Assembly (NCBI RefSeq): GCF_902497785.1 | Contig: NZ_CABVHK010000014.1 | Location: 1-64,000 of the forward strand | Direction: 5' to 3' | DNA from: Pseudomonas fluorescens | Lineage (GTDB): Bacteria > Pseudomonadota > Gammaproteobacteria > Pseudomonadales > Pseudomonadaceae | Length of the DNA stretch: 64,000 nucleotides | In this document: piece by piece, positions 50,440 through 59,024 of the stretch | Numbering within the stretch: position 1 is the stretch's first letter | Layout: every line of letters begins with the position of its first letter | Translations under genes and position numbers: made by a program | Notes under the pieces: model-generated | What the model was told of the DNA's origin: nothing | The model's input: the letters and a program-made list of their open reading frames with translations, nothing else | Databases searched by the model: none

Positions 50440-50509
50440 ATCAAAAGATCGCAGCCTTCGGCAGCTCCTACGGGGGATTGTGTAGGAGCTGCCGAAGGCT
50501 GCGATCTTT
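50440..50509. repeat. REP doublet 17, family B
   Basis: ATCAAAAGATCGCAGCCTTCGGCAGCTCCTAC and its inverse around ten bases. It begins eight bases after oscA and separates it from sbp. Confidence 0.92.
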
Positions 50510-50573
50510 GAACAGGCACCCGATTCCAGATCATAAAAAAGCCAACACACTTAGAATTCCAGGAGCTTTCACC

Positions 50574-51587
50574 ATGTCGTCGATTCGTCATTTCGCTTTG
50601 GCCGCCCTGGCCAGTGCCCTTTTTGCGGGTTCCGCGGTTGCCAAGGATTATGAGCTGCTCAACGTGTCGTACGACCCGACGCGCGAGCTGTATCAGGATT
50701 ACAACGCTGAATTCGTCAAGTTCTGGCAGAAAGATAACGCCGGCGATACGGTGAAAATCCAGCAGTCCCATGGCGGTTCGGGCAAGCAAGGTCGCGCCGT
50801 AATCGACGGTCTGCGCGCCGACGTCGTGACACTGGCCCTGGCCGGTGATATCGACGAAATCGCCAAGCTGGGCAAAACCCTGCCGGCGGACTGGCAGAAG
50901 CGTCTGCCGGAAGCGAGCACGCCGTACACCTCGACCATCGTGTTCCTGGTGCGCAAAGGCAACCCGAAAGGCATCAAGGACTGGGGCGACCTGGTCAAGA
51001 ATGACGTGTCGGTGATCACTCCCAACCCGAAAACCTCGGGCGGCGCTCGCTGGAACTTCCTCGCGGCGTGGGCCTATGGCCTGAAAGCCAACGGCGGCAA
51101 CGAAGCCAAGGCCAAAGAATACGTACAAACCCTGTTCAAGCACGTGCCAGTGCTGGACACCGGTGCTCGCGGTTCGACCATCACCTTCGTCAACAACGGT
51201 CAGGGCGATGTGTTGCTGGCCTGGGAAAACGAAGCCTTCCTGGCGTTGAAGGAAGACGGCGGCGCCGACAAATTCGAAATCGTCGTGCCTTCGCTGTCGA
51301 TCCTGGCGGAACCGCCAGTCGCGGTCGTCGACAAAAACGCCGAGAAAAAAGGCAACGAGCAAATCGCCGAAGCCTACCTCAAACACCTGTATAGCCCGGC
51401 CGGTCAGGAGATTGCCGCGAAAAACTTCTACCGTCCACGTGACAAGGACGTCGCCGCCAAGTACGCCCAACAGTTCCCGAAACTGGAGCTGGTGACCATC
51501 GACAAGGACTTCGGCGGCTGGAAAAGCGCGCAACCGAAATTCTTCAATGACGGTGGCGTGTTCGACCAGATCTACTCGGCGCAGTAA
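50574..51587 (+). CDS. sbp: Periplasmic sulfate-binding protein
   Basis: A 337-residue solute-binding protein of the sulfate/thiosulfate importer. The signal peptide ends at AVA (about 24). Family motifs include LLNVSYDPTRELY at the mature N-terminus, QSHGGSGKQGRAVIDGL (contacts sulfate) and NPKTSGGARWNFLAAW. AGGAG lies before the ATG at 50574. It is followed by cysT after a REP doublet of the type often seen between differently expressed genes of one operon. Confidence 0.95.
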   Translation: MSSIRHFALAALASALFAGSAVAKDYELLNVSYDPTRELYQDYNAEFVKFWQKDNAGDTVKIQQSHGGSGKQGRAVIDGLRADVVTLALAGDIDEIAKLGKTLPADWQKRLPEASTPYTSTIVFLVRKGNPKGIKDWGDLVKNDVSVITPNPKTSGGARWNFLAAWAYGLKANGGNEAKAKEYVQTLFKHVPVLDTGARGSTITFVNNGQGDVLLAWENEAFLALKEDGGADKFEIVVPSLSILAEPPVAVVDKNAEKKGNEQIAEAYLKHLYSPAGQEIAAKNFYRPRDKDVAAKYAQQFPKLELVTIDKDFGGWKSAQPKFFNDGGVFDQIYSAQ

Positions 51588-51631
51588 TCTGAGCCAGGCC
51601 GCACCACGAGCCATATGCCAGGGCGCGTACT

Positions 51632-51722
51632 GTGTGGGAGCGAGCCTGCTCGCGAAAGCGGGGTGTCAGACGACGTAAATGTTGACTGACGCTCCTTCTT
51701 CGCGAGCAGGCTCGCTCCCACA
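51632..51722. repeat. REP doublet 18, family A
   Basis: TGTGTGGGAGCGAGCCTGCTCGCGAA and the inverse at 51697-51722 lie between sbp and cysT. It could stabilise the 3' end of sbp mRNA and allow more binding protein than permease. Confidence 0.92.
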
Positions 51723-51762
51723 TTGGTGCGTTTAGCGGATCGTTTTTTAACCAGGGACTTTT

Positions 51763-52581
51763 ATGTCGCGTCGTATCTCCCCCGTCATACCCGGCTTCGG
51801 GCTGACGCTGGGCTACACCTTGGTGTACCTCAGCCTGATTGTGCTCATTCCACTGGCGGCCATGTTCATACATGCCTCCCAACTCACCTGGGATCAGTTC
51901 TGGGCGATCATCTCGGCGCCTCGCGTGCTGGCGGCCTTGAAGCTGAGCTTCGGCACTGCGCTGTATGCCGCGATCATCAACGGCATCATCGGCACGCTAC
52001 TGGCTTGGGTGCTGGTGCGCTACACCTTCCCCGGTCGCAAGATCATCGATGCGATGATCGATTTGCCCTTCGCATTGCCCACTGCCGTGGCCGGTATCGC
52101 ACTGACGGCGCTGTATGCGCCTAACGGTTGGGTCGGTCAGTTTGCTGCAGACCTGGGTTTCAAGATTGCCTACACCCCATTGGGCATCACCCTCGCGCTC
52201 ACTTTCGTGACACTTCCATTCGTAGTACGTACCGTACAGCCGGTTCTCGCCGACATCCCCCGTGAAGTCGAAGAAGCAGCGGCGTGTCTCGGTGCGAAAC
52301 CGTTGCAGGTGTTCCGCCATATTCTGGTGCCCGCGCTGTTGCCCGCCTGGCTTACCGGGTTTGCATTGGCCTTCGCTCGCGGAGTCGGTGAGTACGGTTC
52401 GGTGATCTTCATCGCCGGCAACATGCCGATGAAAACCGAAATCCTGCCGTTGCTGATCATGGTCAAGCTCGACCAGTACGATTACACCGGTGCCACGTCC
52501 ATCGGCGTACTGATGCTGGTGGTTTCCTTCGTCCTGTTGCTGCTGATCAACTTGCTGCAACGCCGCATCGAAACCCCATAA
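51763..52581 (+). CDS. cysT: Sulfate/thiosulfate ABC transporter permease CysT
   Basis: A 272-residue permease (also called CysU) with six membrane spans. The EAA loop around EVEEAAACLGAKPLQVFRHILVPAL docks CysA. AGGGA lies before the ATG. It forms the channel with CysW, starting 12 bases before the next gene. Confidence 0.95.
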   Translation: MSRRISPVIPGFGLTLGYTLVYLSLIVLIPLAAMFIHASQLTWDQFWAIISAPRVLAALKLSFGTALYAAIINGIIGTLLAWVLVRYTFPGRKIIDAMIDLPFALPTAVAGIALTALYAPNGWVGQFAADLGFKIAYTPLGITLALTFVTLPFVVRTVQPVLADIPREVEEAAACLGAKPLQVFRHILVPALLPAWLTGFALAFARGVGEYGSVIFIAGNMPMKTEILPLLIMVKLDQYDYTGATSIGVLMLVVSFVLLLLINLLQRRIETP

Positions 52582-52593
52582 GGAGGCGCACAC

Positions 52594-53463
52594 ATGTCCC
52601 AATCGTCTATTGCTGCTGCTTCCTCGAACGCTGCCCGCCGTGGCAGTGCCAGTTCGCGGCGTATCCTTATCGGCCTTGGCTGGCTGGTGTTTGCCCTGTT
52701 CCTGTTGCTGCCGCTGGTGATCGTGGTGTCCCAGGGGCTGAAAATGGGCGTCGGCGCATTTTTCACCGCAATCTTTGAGCCCGATGCGCTGTCGGCGTTG
52801 AAACTCACGGTGATCGCCGTGCTGATTTCGGTGCCGCTGAATCTGGTGTTCGGCGTCAGCGCCGCGTGGTGCGTGAGTAAGTATTCGTTCCGCGGCAAGA
52901 GCATTCTCGTCACGTTGATCGACTTGCCGTTTTCGGTATCGCCGGTGATTGCCGGTCTGGTCTACGTGCTGATGTTTGGCGCGCAGGGCCTGTTCGGGCC
53001 GTGGTTGCAGGATCACGATATCCAGATCGTCTTCGCCTTGCCGGGCATCGTGCTGGCGACGATCTTCGTCACCGTGCCGTTCGTGGCCCGCGAGTTGATC
53101 CCGCTGATGCAGGAACAAGGCACTCAGGAGGAGGAGGCTGCCCGGTTGCTGGGCGCCAATGGCTGGCAGATGTTCTGGCACGTCACCGTTCCCAATATCA
53201 AGTGGGGCCTGATCTACGGCGTGGTGCTGTGTACCGCGCGGGCGATGGGTGAGTTCGGGGCGGTATCGGTGGTTTCCGGGCACATTCGCGGGGTGACCAA
53301 CACCTTGCCGCTGCACGTCGAGATCCTCTACAACGAATACAACCACGTGGCCGCGTTTGCGGTAGCGAGCCTGTTGCTGATCATGGCGCTCTTCATCCTG
53401 CTGCTGAAGCAGTGGAGCGAAAACCGTATTAACCGCCTGCGCGCCAGCGCCGCGGAGGAATAA
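52594..53463 (+). CDS. cysW: Sulfate/thiosulfate ABC transporter permease CysW
   Basis: A 289-residue permease with a short Ser/Ala-rich N-terminus and six spans. EAA loop: TQEEEAARLLGANGWQMFWHVTVPNI. AAGGAGG lies before the ATG. Three bases separate it from cysA, indicating coupled translation. Confidence 0.95.
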   Translation: MSQSSIAAASSNAARRGSASSRRILIGLGWLVFALFLLLPLVIVVSQGLKMGVGAFFTAIFEPDALSALKLTVIAVLISVPLNLVFGVSAAWCVSKYSFRGKSILVTLIDLPFSVSPVIAGLVYVLMFGAQGLFGPWLQDHDIQIVFALPGIVLATIFVTVPFVARELIPLMQEQGTQEEEAARLLGANGWQMFWHVTVPNIKWGLIYGVVLCTARAMGEFGAVSVVSGHIRGVTNTLPLHVEILYNEYNHVAAFAVASLLLIMALFILLLKQWSENRINRLRASAAEE

Positions 53464-53466
53464 TTC

Positions 53467-54456
53467 ATGTCGATCGAAGTGCGTAACGTCAGCAAGAATT
53501 TCAATGCGTTCAAGGCGCTGGACAACATCAGCCTGGACATTCAAAGCGGTGAACTGGTCGCGCTGCTCGGCCCGTCAGGTTGCGGCAAGACCACGCTGTT
53601 GCGGATCATCGCCGGTCTGGAAACCCCGGACCAGGGCAACATCGTGTTCCACGGCGAAGACGTGTCCGGCCATGACGTGCGTGATCGCAACGTCGGTTTC
53701 GTGTTCCAGCACTACGCTTTGTTCCGCCACATGACGGTGTTCGACAACGTCGCATTCGGACTGCGGATGAAGCCGAAGAACCAGCGCCCGAGCGAAAGCC
53801 AGATCGCCGTGAAGGTCCACGAATTGTTGAACATGGTACAACTGGACTGGTTGTCGGATCGCTACCCGGAACAACTCTCCGGCGGTCAGCGTCAGCGTAT
53901 TGCGTTGGCTCGTGCCCTGGCGGTGGAGCCAAAGGTGTTGCTGCTCGACGAACCCTTCGGTGCCCTCGATGCGAAGGTGCGCAAGGAGCTGCGTCGCTGG
54001 CTCGCGCGGTTGCACGAAGACATCAACCTGACGTCCGTGTTCGTGACCCACGATCAGGAAGAGGCGATGGAAGTGGCCGACCGTATCGTGGTGATGAACA
54101 AGGGTGTGATTGAGCAGATCGGTTCACCGGGTGACGTCTACGAAAATCCGGCCAGCGATTTCGTTTATCACTTCCTCGGCGATTCAAACCGTCTGCATCT
54201 GGGTGAGGACAACCACGTGCTGTTCCGTCCGCACGAAGTGTCGCTGTCGCGTCATGAACTGGAAGACCACCACGCGGCCGAGGTGCGGGACATTCGTCCG
54301 TTGGGCGCGACGACTCGAGTAACATTGAAGGTCGAAGGGCAGAGCGAATTGATCGAAGCGGAAGTGGTGAAGGATCACGACAGCCTGACCGGACTGGCGA
54401 AGGGCGAGACGCTGTTCTTCAAACCGAAGGTCTGGCAGAAAGTCGCCAACCTCTGA
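53467..54456 (+). CDS. cysA: Sulfate/thiosulfate ABC transporter ATPase CysA
   Basis: A 329-residue ATPase: Walker A GPSGCGKTT (35-43), Q-loop FVFQHYALFRHMTV, signature LSGGQRQRIALARAL, Walker B VLLLDEPFGALD, and a C-terminal TOBE-like domain (about 240-329) typical of CysA. It completes the sbp-cysTWA importer that supplies sulfate for cysteine synthesis. Confidence 0.95.
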   Translation: MSIEVRNVSKNFNAFKALDNISLDIQSGELVALLGPSGCGKTTLLRIIAGLETPDQGNIVFHGEDVSGHDVRDRNVGFVFQHYALFRHMTVFDNVAFGLRMKPKNQRPSESQIAVKVHELLNMVQLDWLSDRYPEQLSGGQRQRIALARALAVEPKVLLLDEPFGALDAKVRKELRRWLARLHEDINLTSVFVTHDQEEAMEVADRIVVMNKGVIEQIGSPGDVYENPASDFVYHFLGDSNRLHLGEDNHVLFRPHEVSLSRHELEDHHAAEVRDIRPLGATTRVTLKVEGQSELIEAEVVKDHDSLTGLAKGETLFFKPKVWQKVANL

Positions 54457-54546
54457 GATCAAAAGATCGCAGCCTGCGGCAGCTCCTACAGTGATCTGTG
54501 TGGTTCACAAATCCCTGTAGGAGCTGCCGCAGGCTGCGATCTTTTA
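54457..54546. repeat. REP doublet 19, family B
   Basis: AGATCAAAAGATCGCAGCCTGCGGCAGCTCCTAC and its inverse lie in the convergent gap after cysA, where it can serve as a shared stem-loop. Confidence 0.92.
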
Positions 54547-54553
54547 AAGCGGC

Positions 54554-55075
54554 CTAAGCCGCCGCCCTTTTTGGATTGACCCGCACACCGCCGGTCCGCG
54601 CCTCGATCTGCGCCTTCAACTCACTGCGCATCCCCAGCAAAAACGCCAGTTCAACCACCACGAACAACGGCCCCACAATCAAACCCGTCACATCATCGAC
54701 AAACGCCGGTTTGCGTCCTTCGTAGTGATGCCCGACAAATTGAATCGCCCAGCCCACCACAAACATCCCGACCCCGCTCGCCAGCCACACCCATGTGCTT
54801 TGTTGCGCGAGTACGTGACCGGCCCAAACGCACAACCCCAGCAACGCCGTCATCAACAACCCGAGGCGCAACTCCAGGCGCAGGTAAAACCAGGCTGACG
54901 CCAGCGACACCAGTATCGCCGGCGATAACCAGCCCCCGCCCCATTGCGGGCGGGACAGCAACACCGCCACCGCCACGACAATCAGCGGGATGCCGATAAA
55001 GTGGCTGGCGATATTGCGCGGGTCGCGGTGATAGGCGGCGTACTGACTGAGATGGTCAACGAGGCTTTTTTTCAT
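54554..55075 (-). CDS. Mpo1-like (DUF962) membrane protein
   Basis: A 173-residue protein with four or five membrane spans and DUF962 features: HLSQYAAYHRDPRNIASHFIGIPLIV at the N-terminus and AIQFVGHHYEGRKPAFVDD in the middle. The conserved His residues (H16, H25 and the GHHYEG pair) match the iron ligands of yeast Mpo1, a 2-hydroxy-fatty-acid dioxygenase of alpha-oxidation. Activity in bacteria is not established. It is a single gene divergent from the Crp/Fnr regulator. Confidence 0.88.
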   Translation of the reverse strand: MKKSLVDHLSQYAAYHRDPRNIASHFIGIPLIVVAVAVLLSRPQWGGGWLSPAILVSLASAWFYLRLELRLGLLMTALLGLCVWAGHVLAQQSTWVWLASGVGMFVVGWAIQFVGHHYEGRKPAFVDDVTGLIVGPLFVVVELAFLLGMRSELKAQIEARTGGVRVNPKRAAA

Positions 55076-55159
55076 TGTTAGTCCTCCTGTAGGGTGACGG
55101 ATCTTGCCTCGGGTTGGCTTTTCGCTCTGTCAGCCAGGCGACAATCTCCAGGAGTATTG

Positions 55160-55846
55160 ATGGACATGCAGGTCTGGCGTGCGCGCCTGGAGTCGGGGCA
55201 GTGGTTCAGTCATCTGCCTGTTCCCTTACAGGATAGTCTGCTGGCGGCAGCCCGCTTGCGGCGGTTGGCGTCGGGGCAGTTGCTGTTCAAACGCGGCGAT
55301 CCGCCGTGCGGGTTGTACGCGGTGCTCGAAGGTTCGGTGCGCATCGGCGCCGTGAGTGAGCAGGGCAAGGAGGCGCTGCTGAGCCTTGTGGAGTCGCCGC
55401 ACTGGTTCGGCGAAATCTGCCTGTTCGACGGCCAGCCGCGCACCCACGATGCCTTTGGCGTGGGTCATTGCATCCTGTTGCACATCCCGCAATCGGCGGT
55501 GTTGGCATTGCTCGACGAGCAGCCGGTGTACTGGCGGCAACTGGCGTTGCTGATGAGCCAGAAACTGCGCCTCACGTTCATCAACCTTGAACAGCTGAGC
55601 TTGATGCCGGCGCCTGCACGGTTGGCGCATCGCTTGCTGATGATCGCCGACGGTTACGGGCAAATCGACCCGCCCAAGCGGGTGCTGCAACTGCCGCAGG
55701 AGCAGCTTGCATCGATGCTGTCGTTGTCGCGCCAGACCACCAATCAGCTGCTCAAGGATTTACAGGCGCAGGGGATTATCGGGTTGGGTTACGGTGAAAT
55801 CGTAATCCTTGATGCGCCTCGGTTGCGGGCGCTGGCGACGATCTGA
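55160..55846 (+). CDS. Crp/Fnr family transcriptional regulator
   Basis: A 228-residue regulator. The cyclic-nucleotide-binding-type beta-roll at about 20-135 (GQLLFKRGDPPCGLYAVLEGSVRIGAVSEQGKEALLSL) lacks the full cAMP-contact Arg-Ser pair, and there are no N-terminal Fnr cysteines. A long helix follows, then a winged helix-turn-helix at about 165-225 (QEQLASMLSLSRQTTNQLLKDLQAQGII). The signal is therefore unknown. AGGAG lies six bases before ATG 55160. Its neighbours give no clear target. Confidence 0.9.
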   Translation: MDMQVWRARLESGQWFSHLPVPLQDSLLAAARLRRLASGQLLFKRGDPPCGLYAVLEGSVRIGAVSEQGKEALLSLVESPHWFGEICLFDGQPRTHDAFGVGHCILLHIPQSAVLALLDEQPVYWRQLALLMSQKLRLTFINLEQLSLMPAPARLAHRLLMIADGYGQIDPPKRVLQLPQEQLASMLSLSRQTTNQLLKDLQAQGIIGLGYGEIVILDAPRLRALATI

Positions 55847-55892
55847 AACGTTCTCGTACCCTCCCGCAACGTCGGTTCCTTCAGTGTCGTGC

Positions 55893-56303
55893 TTACGAGC
55901 CGCGATAGGTCGAGAACCCGTAGGGGCTCAGCAGCAGCGGAATGTGGTAATGCTGATCCGTCTGCTTCACTTCAAAAATCACCGGGATCTCCGGAAAAAA
56001 GGTCTCGTGCCGGGCCTTTTTGAAATACTCGCCCGTTTTGAACACCACGCGATATTCGCCTGCCTCGAAAGGCTGTTTGGCGGGGAACAGTTCGGCGATG
56101 CGCCCCTGTTCATTAGTGGTTCCCTGTGCCAACGGCTGCCAGTCCTGACCGACGTGTTTTTCCAGCGTGACGTTGATGCCCGGTGACGGCAAACCGTTTT
56201 CCAGATTGAGCACATGCACGCTCAACGGGTTGCCGGCCGCCAGGGCCAGGCTCGACAGGCTGCTCAGGCCAAGGGCGATAAGGGTGGCGTTGAGGGTATT
56301 CAT
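55893..56303 (-). CDS. hiuH: Periplasmic HIUase/transthyretin-like protein
   Basis: A 136-residue 5-hydroxyisourate hydrolase family protein with a signal peptide (cleavage near ALA, 21-22). Catalytic features are kept: His in SVHVLN, Arg in GRIAELF, and the C-terminal YRGS tetrapeptide. The family hydrolyses 5-hydroxyisourate in uric acid breakdown. In E. coli the homologue HiuH (YedX) is controlled by HprRS, and here an HprRS-like pair with a matching DNA box is divergent. It overlaps the upstream HbpS-like gene by ATGA. Confidence 0.9.
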   Translation of the reverse strand: MNTLNATLIALGLSSLSSLALAAGNPLSVHVLNLENGLPSPGINVTLEKHVGQDWQPLAQGTTNEQGRIAELFPAKQPFEAGEYRVVFKTGEYFKKARHETFFPEIPVIFEVKQTDQHYHIPLLLSPYGFSTYRGS

Positions 56304-56800
56304 GGTGTGACTCCTTGATTGGTTTTGTTGATCTGCAGGCCGACGGTTTCTGCCGCTTTGATGGCGCAGTTTTCGTCCTGCTCGGCACCGCCGGCCCCGG
56401 CTATACCGAGCGCACCCACCAGTTCATTTCCGGCAAACAACGGCACCCCGCCGCCGAGTAAGAGCAACTCGTCGAGGGTGTTGAGGTTGGCGGATTCCGG
56501 GTTGTTGCGCGCTCGGTCGGCAAACGCCCGGGTCGGGGTTTTGCTCGACAATGCGGTGTAGGCCTTGCGTTGGCTGGCGGCGGTGTTGTGTGGACCGACA
56601 CCGTCAGCGCGCAGCACCACCAGCAGGTTGCCGCCGCGGTCGAGCACCGACACGGTGCCGGTGCAACTGGCCAGGCTGGCGTCGGCCAGCAACCGTGCGG
56701 TGCGCAGATTGAGGTCGGCGTGACGGGGCAGTTCGACGGCGGCGAAAGCCTGGCCGGTCAGGCCGAACGCCAGGCTCGCAGCGAGTATTTTGAAGGTCAT
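56300..56800 (-). CDS. Exported GlcG/HbpS-like (DUF336) protein
   Basis: A 166-residue protein with a signal peptide (cleavage near AFA, about 20) and the heme-degrading HbpS-like/GlcG fold: VLDRGGNLLVVLRADGVGPHNTAASQRKAYTAL and ELLLLGGGVPLFAGNELVGALGIAGAGGAEQDE. Streptomyces HbpS binds heme and works with a redox-sensing two-component system. This one is first in the operon with hiuH and divergent from a two-component system, a suggestive parallel. Heme binding is not shown. Confidence 0.85.
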   Translation of the reverse strand: MTFKILAASLAFGLTGQAFAAVELPRHADLNLRTARLLADASLASCTGTVSVLDRGGNLLVVLRADGVGPHNTAASQRKAYTALSSKTPTRAFADRARNNPESANLNTLDELLLLGGGVPLFAGNELVGALGIAGAGGAEQDENCAIKAAETVGLQINKTNQGVTP

Positions 56801-56866
56801 GGGCAGGTTCCAGAAACTGAGGTCGGCACCTTACCCGGCACACCTCGTCAAAACCTCGTCAGCGGG

Positions 56867-56882
56867 ATTACAAGTTTGTAAT
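56867..56882. promoter_or_regulatory. HprR-type binding box
   Basis: ATTACAA-GT-TTGTAAT is a perfect 7+2+7 palindrome centred in the divergent spacer, 66 bases from the HbpS-like start and 54 from the regulator start. It matches the core of the E. coli HprR box (CATTACAAAATTGTAATG), as known from the family. It can serve both directions. Confidence 0.75.
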
Positions 56883-56936
56883 GGGCAAGCGGCCCGAAGA
56901 CGCCTAGCCTGTACGCCTGAATGATTGAGGTGTGCC

Positions 56937-57617
56937 ATGCGTTTGCTGGTCGTAGAAGATGAAGCCAAAACCGCCAACTTCCTGGCCAAAGGCCTGGGTG
57001 AGTCAGGTTTCGTAGTGGATGTGGCGCTCAATGGCCTCGATGGGCGCTATTTCATTGAGCAGCAGGTGTACGACTTGATCATCCTCGATGTGATGCTGCC
57101 GGGCCTCAATGGCTGGCAATTGCTGCAGCTGATCCGCCAGCGCGGCGCCACGCCTGTGCTGTTTCTCACCGCCAAGGATGCCATCGAAGACCGCGTGCGG
57201 GGTCTCGAACTGGGCGCCGACGATTACCTGCTCAAGCCCTTCGCGTTCGCCGAGCTGCTCGCACGGGTGCGCAGCTTGCTGCGGCGCGGGCCGATGCGCG
57301 AAGCCGAGTCCTACGCCATTGCCGACCTCGAAATCGATGTGCTGCGCCGCCGCGTCAGTCGTGGCGGGCAGCGCATCAGCCTGACGAACAAGGAGTTCGC
57401 CCTGTTGCAGTTGCTCGCGAGCCGCCAGGGCGAAGTGCTGTCGCGTACGCTGATCGCTTCGCAAGTGTGGAACCTGAATTTCGACAGCGACACCAACATG
57501 GTCGAAGTCGCGGTGCGACGTCTGCGGTCGAAAGTCGATGACCCGTACATGCCGAAACTGATTCACACCGTGCGCGGCGTTGGTTATCAGCTGGAAGCGC
57601 CGGACGATGCGCTCTAG
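56937..57617 (+). CDS. hprR: OmpR-type response regulator, HprR/CopR group
   Basis: A 226-residue regulator: receiver 1-115 with Asp51 (IILDVMLPG), Lys in LLKPFAF, and a winged-helix trans_reg_C domain (about 130-222, LTNKEFALLQLLASRQGEVLSRTLIASQVW). The FDSDTNMVEVAVRRLRSKVDDP recognition region is typical of the heavy-metal/HprR group (CusR, CopR, HprR). GAGG lies before ATG 56937. It overlaps the kinase by 11 bases. The palindrome upstream and the hiuH neighbour favour HprR over copper regulators. Confidence 0.85.
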   Translation: MRLLVVEDEAKTANFLAKGLGESGFVVDVALNGLDGRYFIEQQVYDLIILDVMLPGLNGWQLLQLIRQRGATPVLFLTAKDAIEDRVRGLELGADDYLLKPFAFAELLARVRSLLRRGPMREAESYAIADLEIDVLRRRVSRGGQRISLTNKEFALLQLLASRQGEVLSRTLIASQVWNLNFDSDTNMVEVAVRRLRSKVDDPYMPKLIHTVRGVGYQLEAPDDAL

Positions 57618-58992
57618 ATCGATTGCCTGGCGGCTGGCGCTGGCTTATGCGGCCGTCTGTGCACTGGTCCTGAGCGCGATCGGCGTGTTCCTGTATCGCT
57701 CACTCGCCTCGGAGCTGGCGTTTCGCGACGACACGGCCCTGCTCGGTCGCCTGGAGCAAGTGCGCGCCTTGCTCGCCGACAGCGACAGCCTCGACGCCCT
57801 GCAGGCGCGACCACGGCTGTACCAGAACATGCTGGGCAATCTCGACAGCCTGTTGTTGGTGCGACGCGCCGATGGCTCGAACGTCATCGGCATTAACCCC
57901 CGCCAACGCGATTTGCCGTCGCTCAACGCGGTGCCTCGCGATCAATCACCGCAACGGCGCGACGTGCTGACCTGGCGAGCGCCGGACGGAGTTGAATTGG
58001 CGTTGTTGTCCGTTGAGGCCCGCGGCCCGAATGGCGAAGCGCTGACCGTCATCGCGGGCAAAGTGCTGAGCGAGCGCGAACAGATGCTCCGCAGCTATCG
58101 CATGAGGCTGTACACCGCGGTCGGGGTGGGAGCACTGCTCGCTTTCACCGTGGGCCTGGTGCTATTGCGTCGCGGACTGCGACCGTTGCGCCGGTTGAGC
58201 GAAGCAGTGCGCGGCATCGATCTGCGCAGCCTCGATCAACGTTTGCCCGTCCTTGGAACGCCGGCAGAACTACTTGAACCGGTGCAGGCGCTCAACGGCA
58301 TGCTCGCCCGGCTGGACGACAGCGTGCAGCGGCTGTCGCAATTTTCCGGCGACCTTGCCCACGAGATCCGCACCCCGCTGCACACCTTGCTGGCGAGTAA
58401 CGGGCAGGCGCTGAATCACCCGCGCACGGTGGCGGAATATCAAGAAGTGCTGGCCTCCAACATGGAGGAATTCGAGCGGCTCAAACGCATGGCCGAGAAC
58501 CTGATGTTCCTCGCCCGTGCGGAACAGGCCGAGAGGGCGCTCGACCTGCGCACGCTGGATTTGCAACGTGTCGGCGATGAACTGTGCGACTACTTCGAAG
58601 CCCTGGCCGATGACCGTGATGTGCGCGTGGAACACACACTGTACGGCCTGTTGCTCGCCGATCAGCAACTGCTGCAGCGAGCCCTGGGCAACCTGCTGGC
58701 CAACGCCGTGCGCCATGCCGATGCCGGCACGCTAATCAGCCTGCGTCGCCGCGATGATGCAGGCCAGTGTTGGTTGCAGGTGCACAACCATGGCCCGGTG
58801 ATCGCCCAGGCGCATTTGAGCAAAGTGTTCGATCGTTTCTACCGCGTCGATCCGTCCCGGAGCGAACCGGGCGACTCGGGCGGCCTGGGGCTGGCGATCG
58901 TGCGTTCGATCATGCAGCTGCATGGTGGGCAGGTGCGAGTCAGCAGCGGTGCCGGGGGCACCGTGTTTGAGCTTGGCTTCCGGGTGAATTGA
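57607..58992 (+). CDS. hprS: Sensor histidine kinase, HprS/CusS group
   Basis: A 461-residue inner-membrane kinase: TM1 at about 9-30, periplasmic sensor 31-165, TM2 168-187, HAMP 188-240, HisKA with His252 in DLAHEIRTPL, and an ATPase domain with N box NLLANAVRHA, and G boxes DSGGLGLAIV and GAGGTVFEL. The periplasmic domain has no cysteine pair or His-rich copper site that I can see, which argues against copper sensing. E. coli HprS senses reactive oxygen and chlorine species through Met/Cys residues; the equivalent is not evident here. Confidence 0.87.
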   Translation: MRSRSIAWRLALAYAAVCALVLSAIGVFLYRSLASELAFRDDTALLGRLEQVRALLADSDSLDALQARPRLYQNMLGNLDSLLLVRRADGSNVIGINPRQRDLPSLNAVPRDQSPQRRDVLTWRAPDGVELALLSVEARGPNGEALTVIAGKVLSEREQMLRSYRMRLYTAVGVGALLAFTVGLVLLRRGLRPLRRLSEAVRGIDLRSLDQRLPVLGTPAELLEPVQALNGMLARLDDSVQRLSQFSGDLAHEIRTPLHTLLASNGQALNHPRTVAEYQEVLASNMEEFERLKRMAENLMFLARAEQAERALDLRTLDLQRVGDELCDYFEALADDRDVRVEHTLYGLLLADQQLLQRALGNLLANAVRHADAGTLISLRRRDDAGQCWLQVHNHGPVIAQAHLSKVFDRFYRVDPSRSEPGDSGGLGLAIVRSIMQLHGGQVRVSSGAGGTVFELGFRVN

Positions 58993-59024
58993 AGACTGCT
59001 TTCGCGGGTACAGGCACAACACGT

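Noticed and set aside
56937..58992. Calling the two-component system CopRS/CusRS (copper)
   Set aside because: No copper-resistance genes are adjacent, no obvious metal site is seen in the kinase sensor domain, and the DNA box and hiuH neighbour fit HprRS better.
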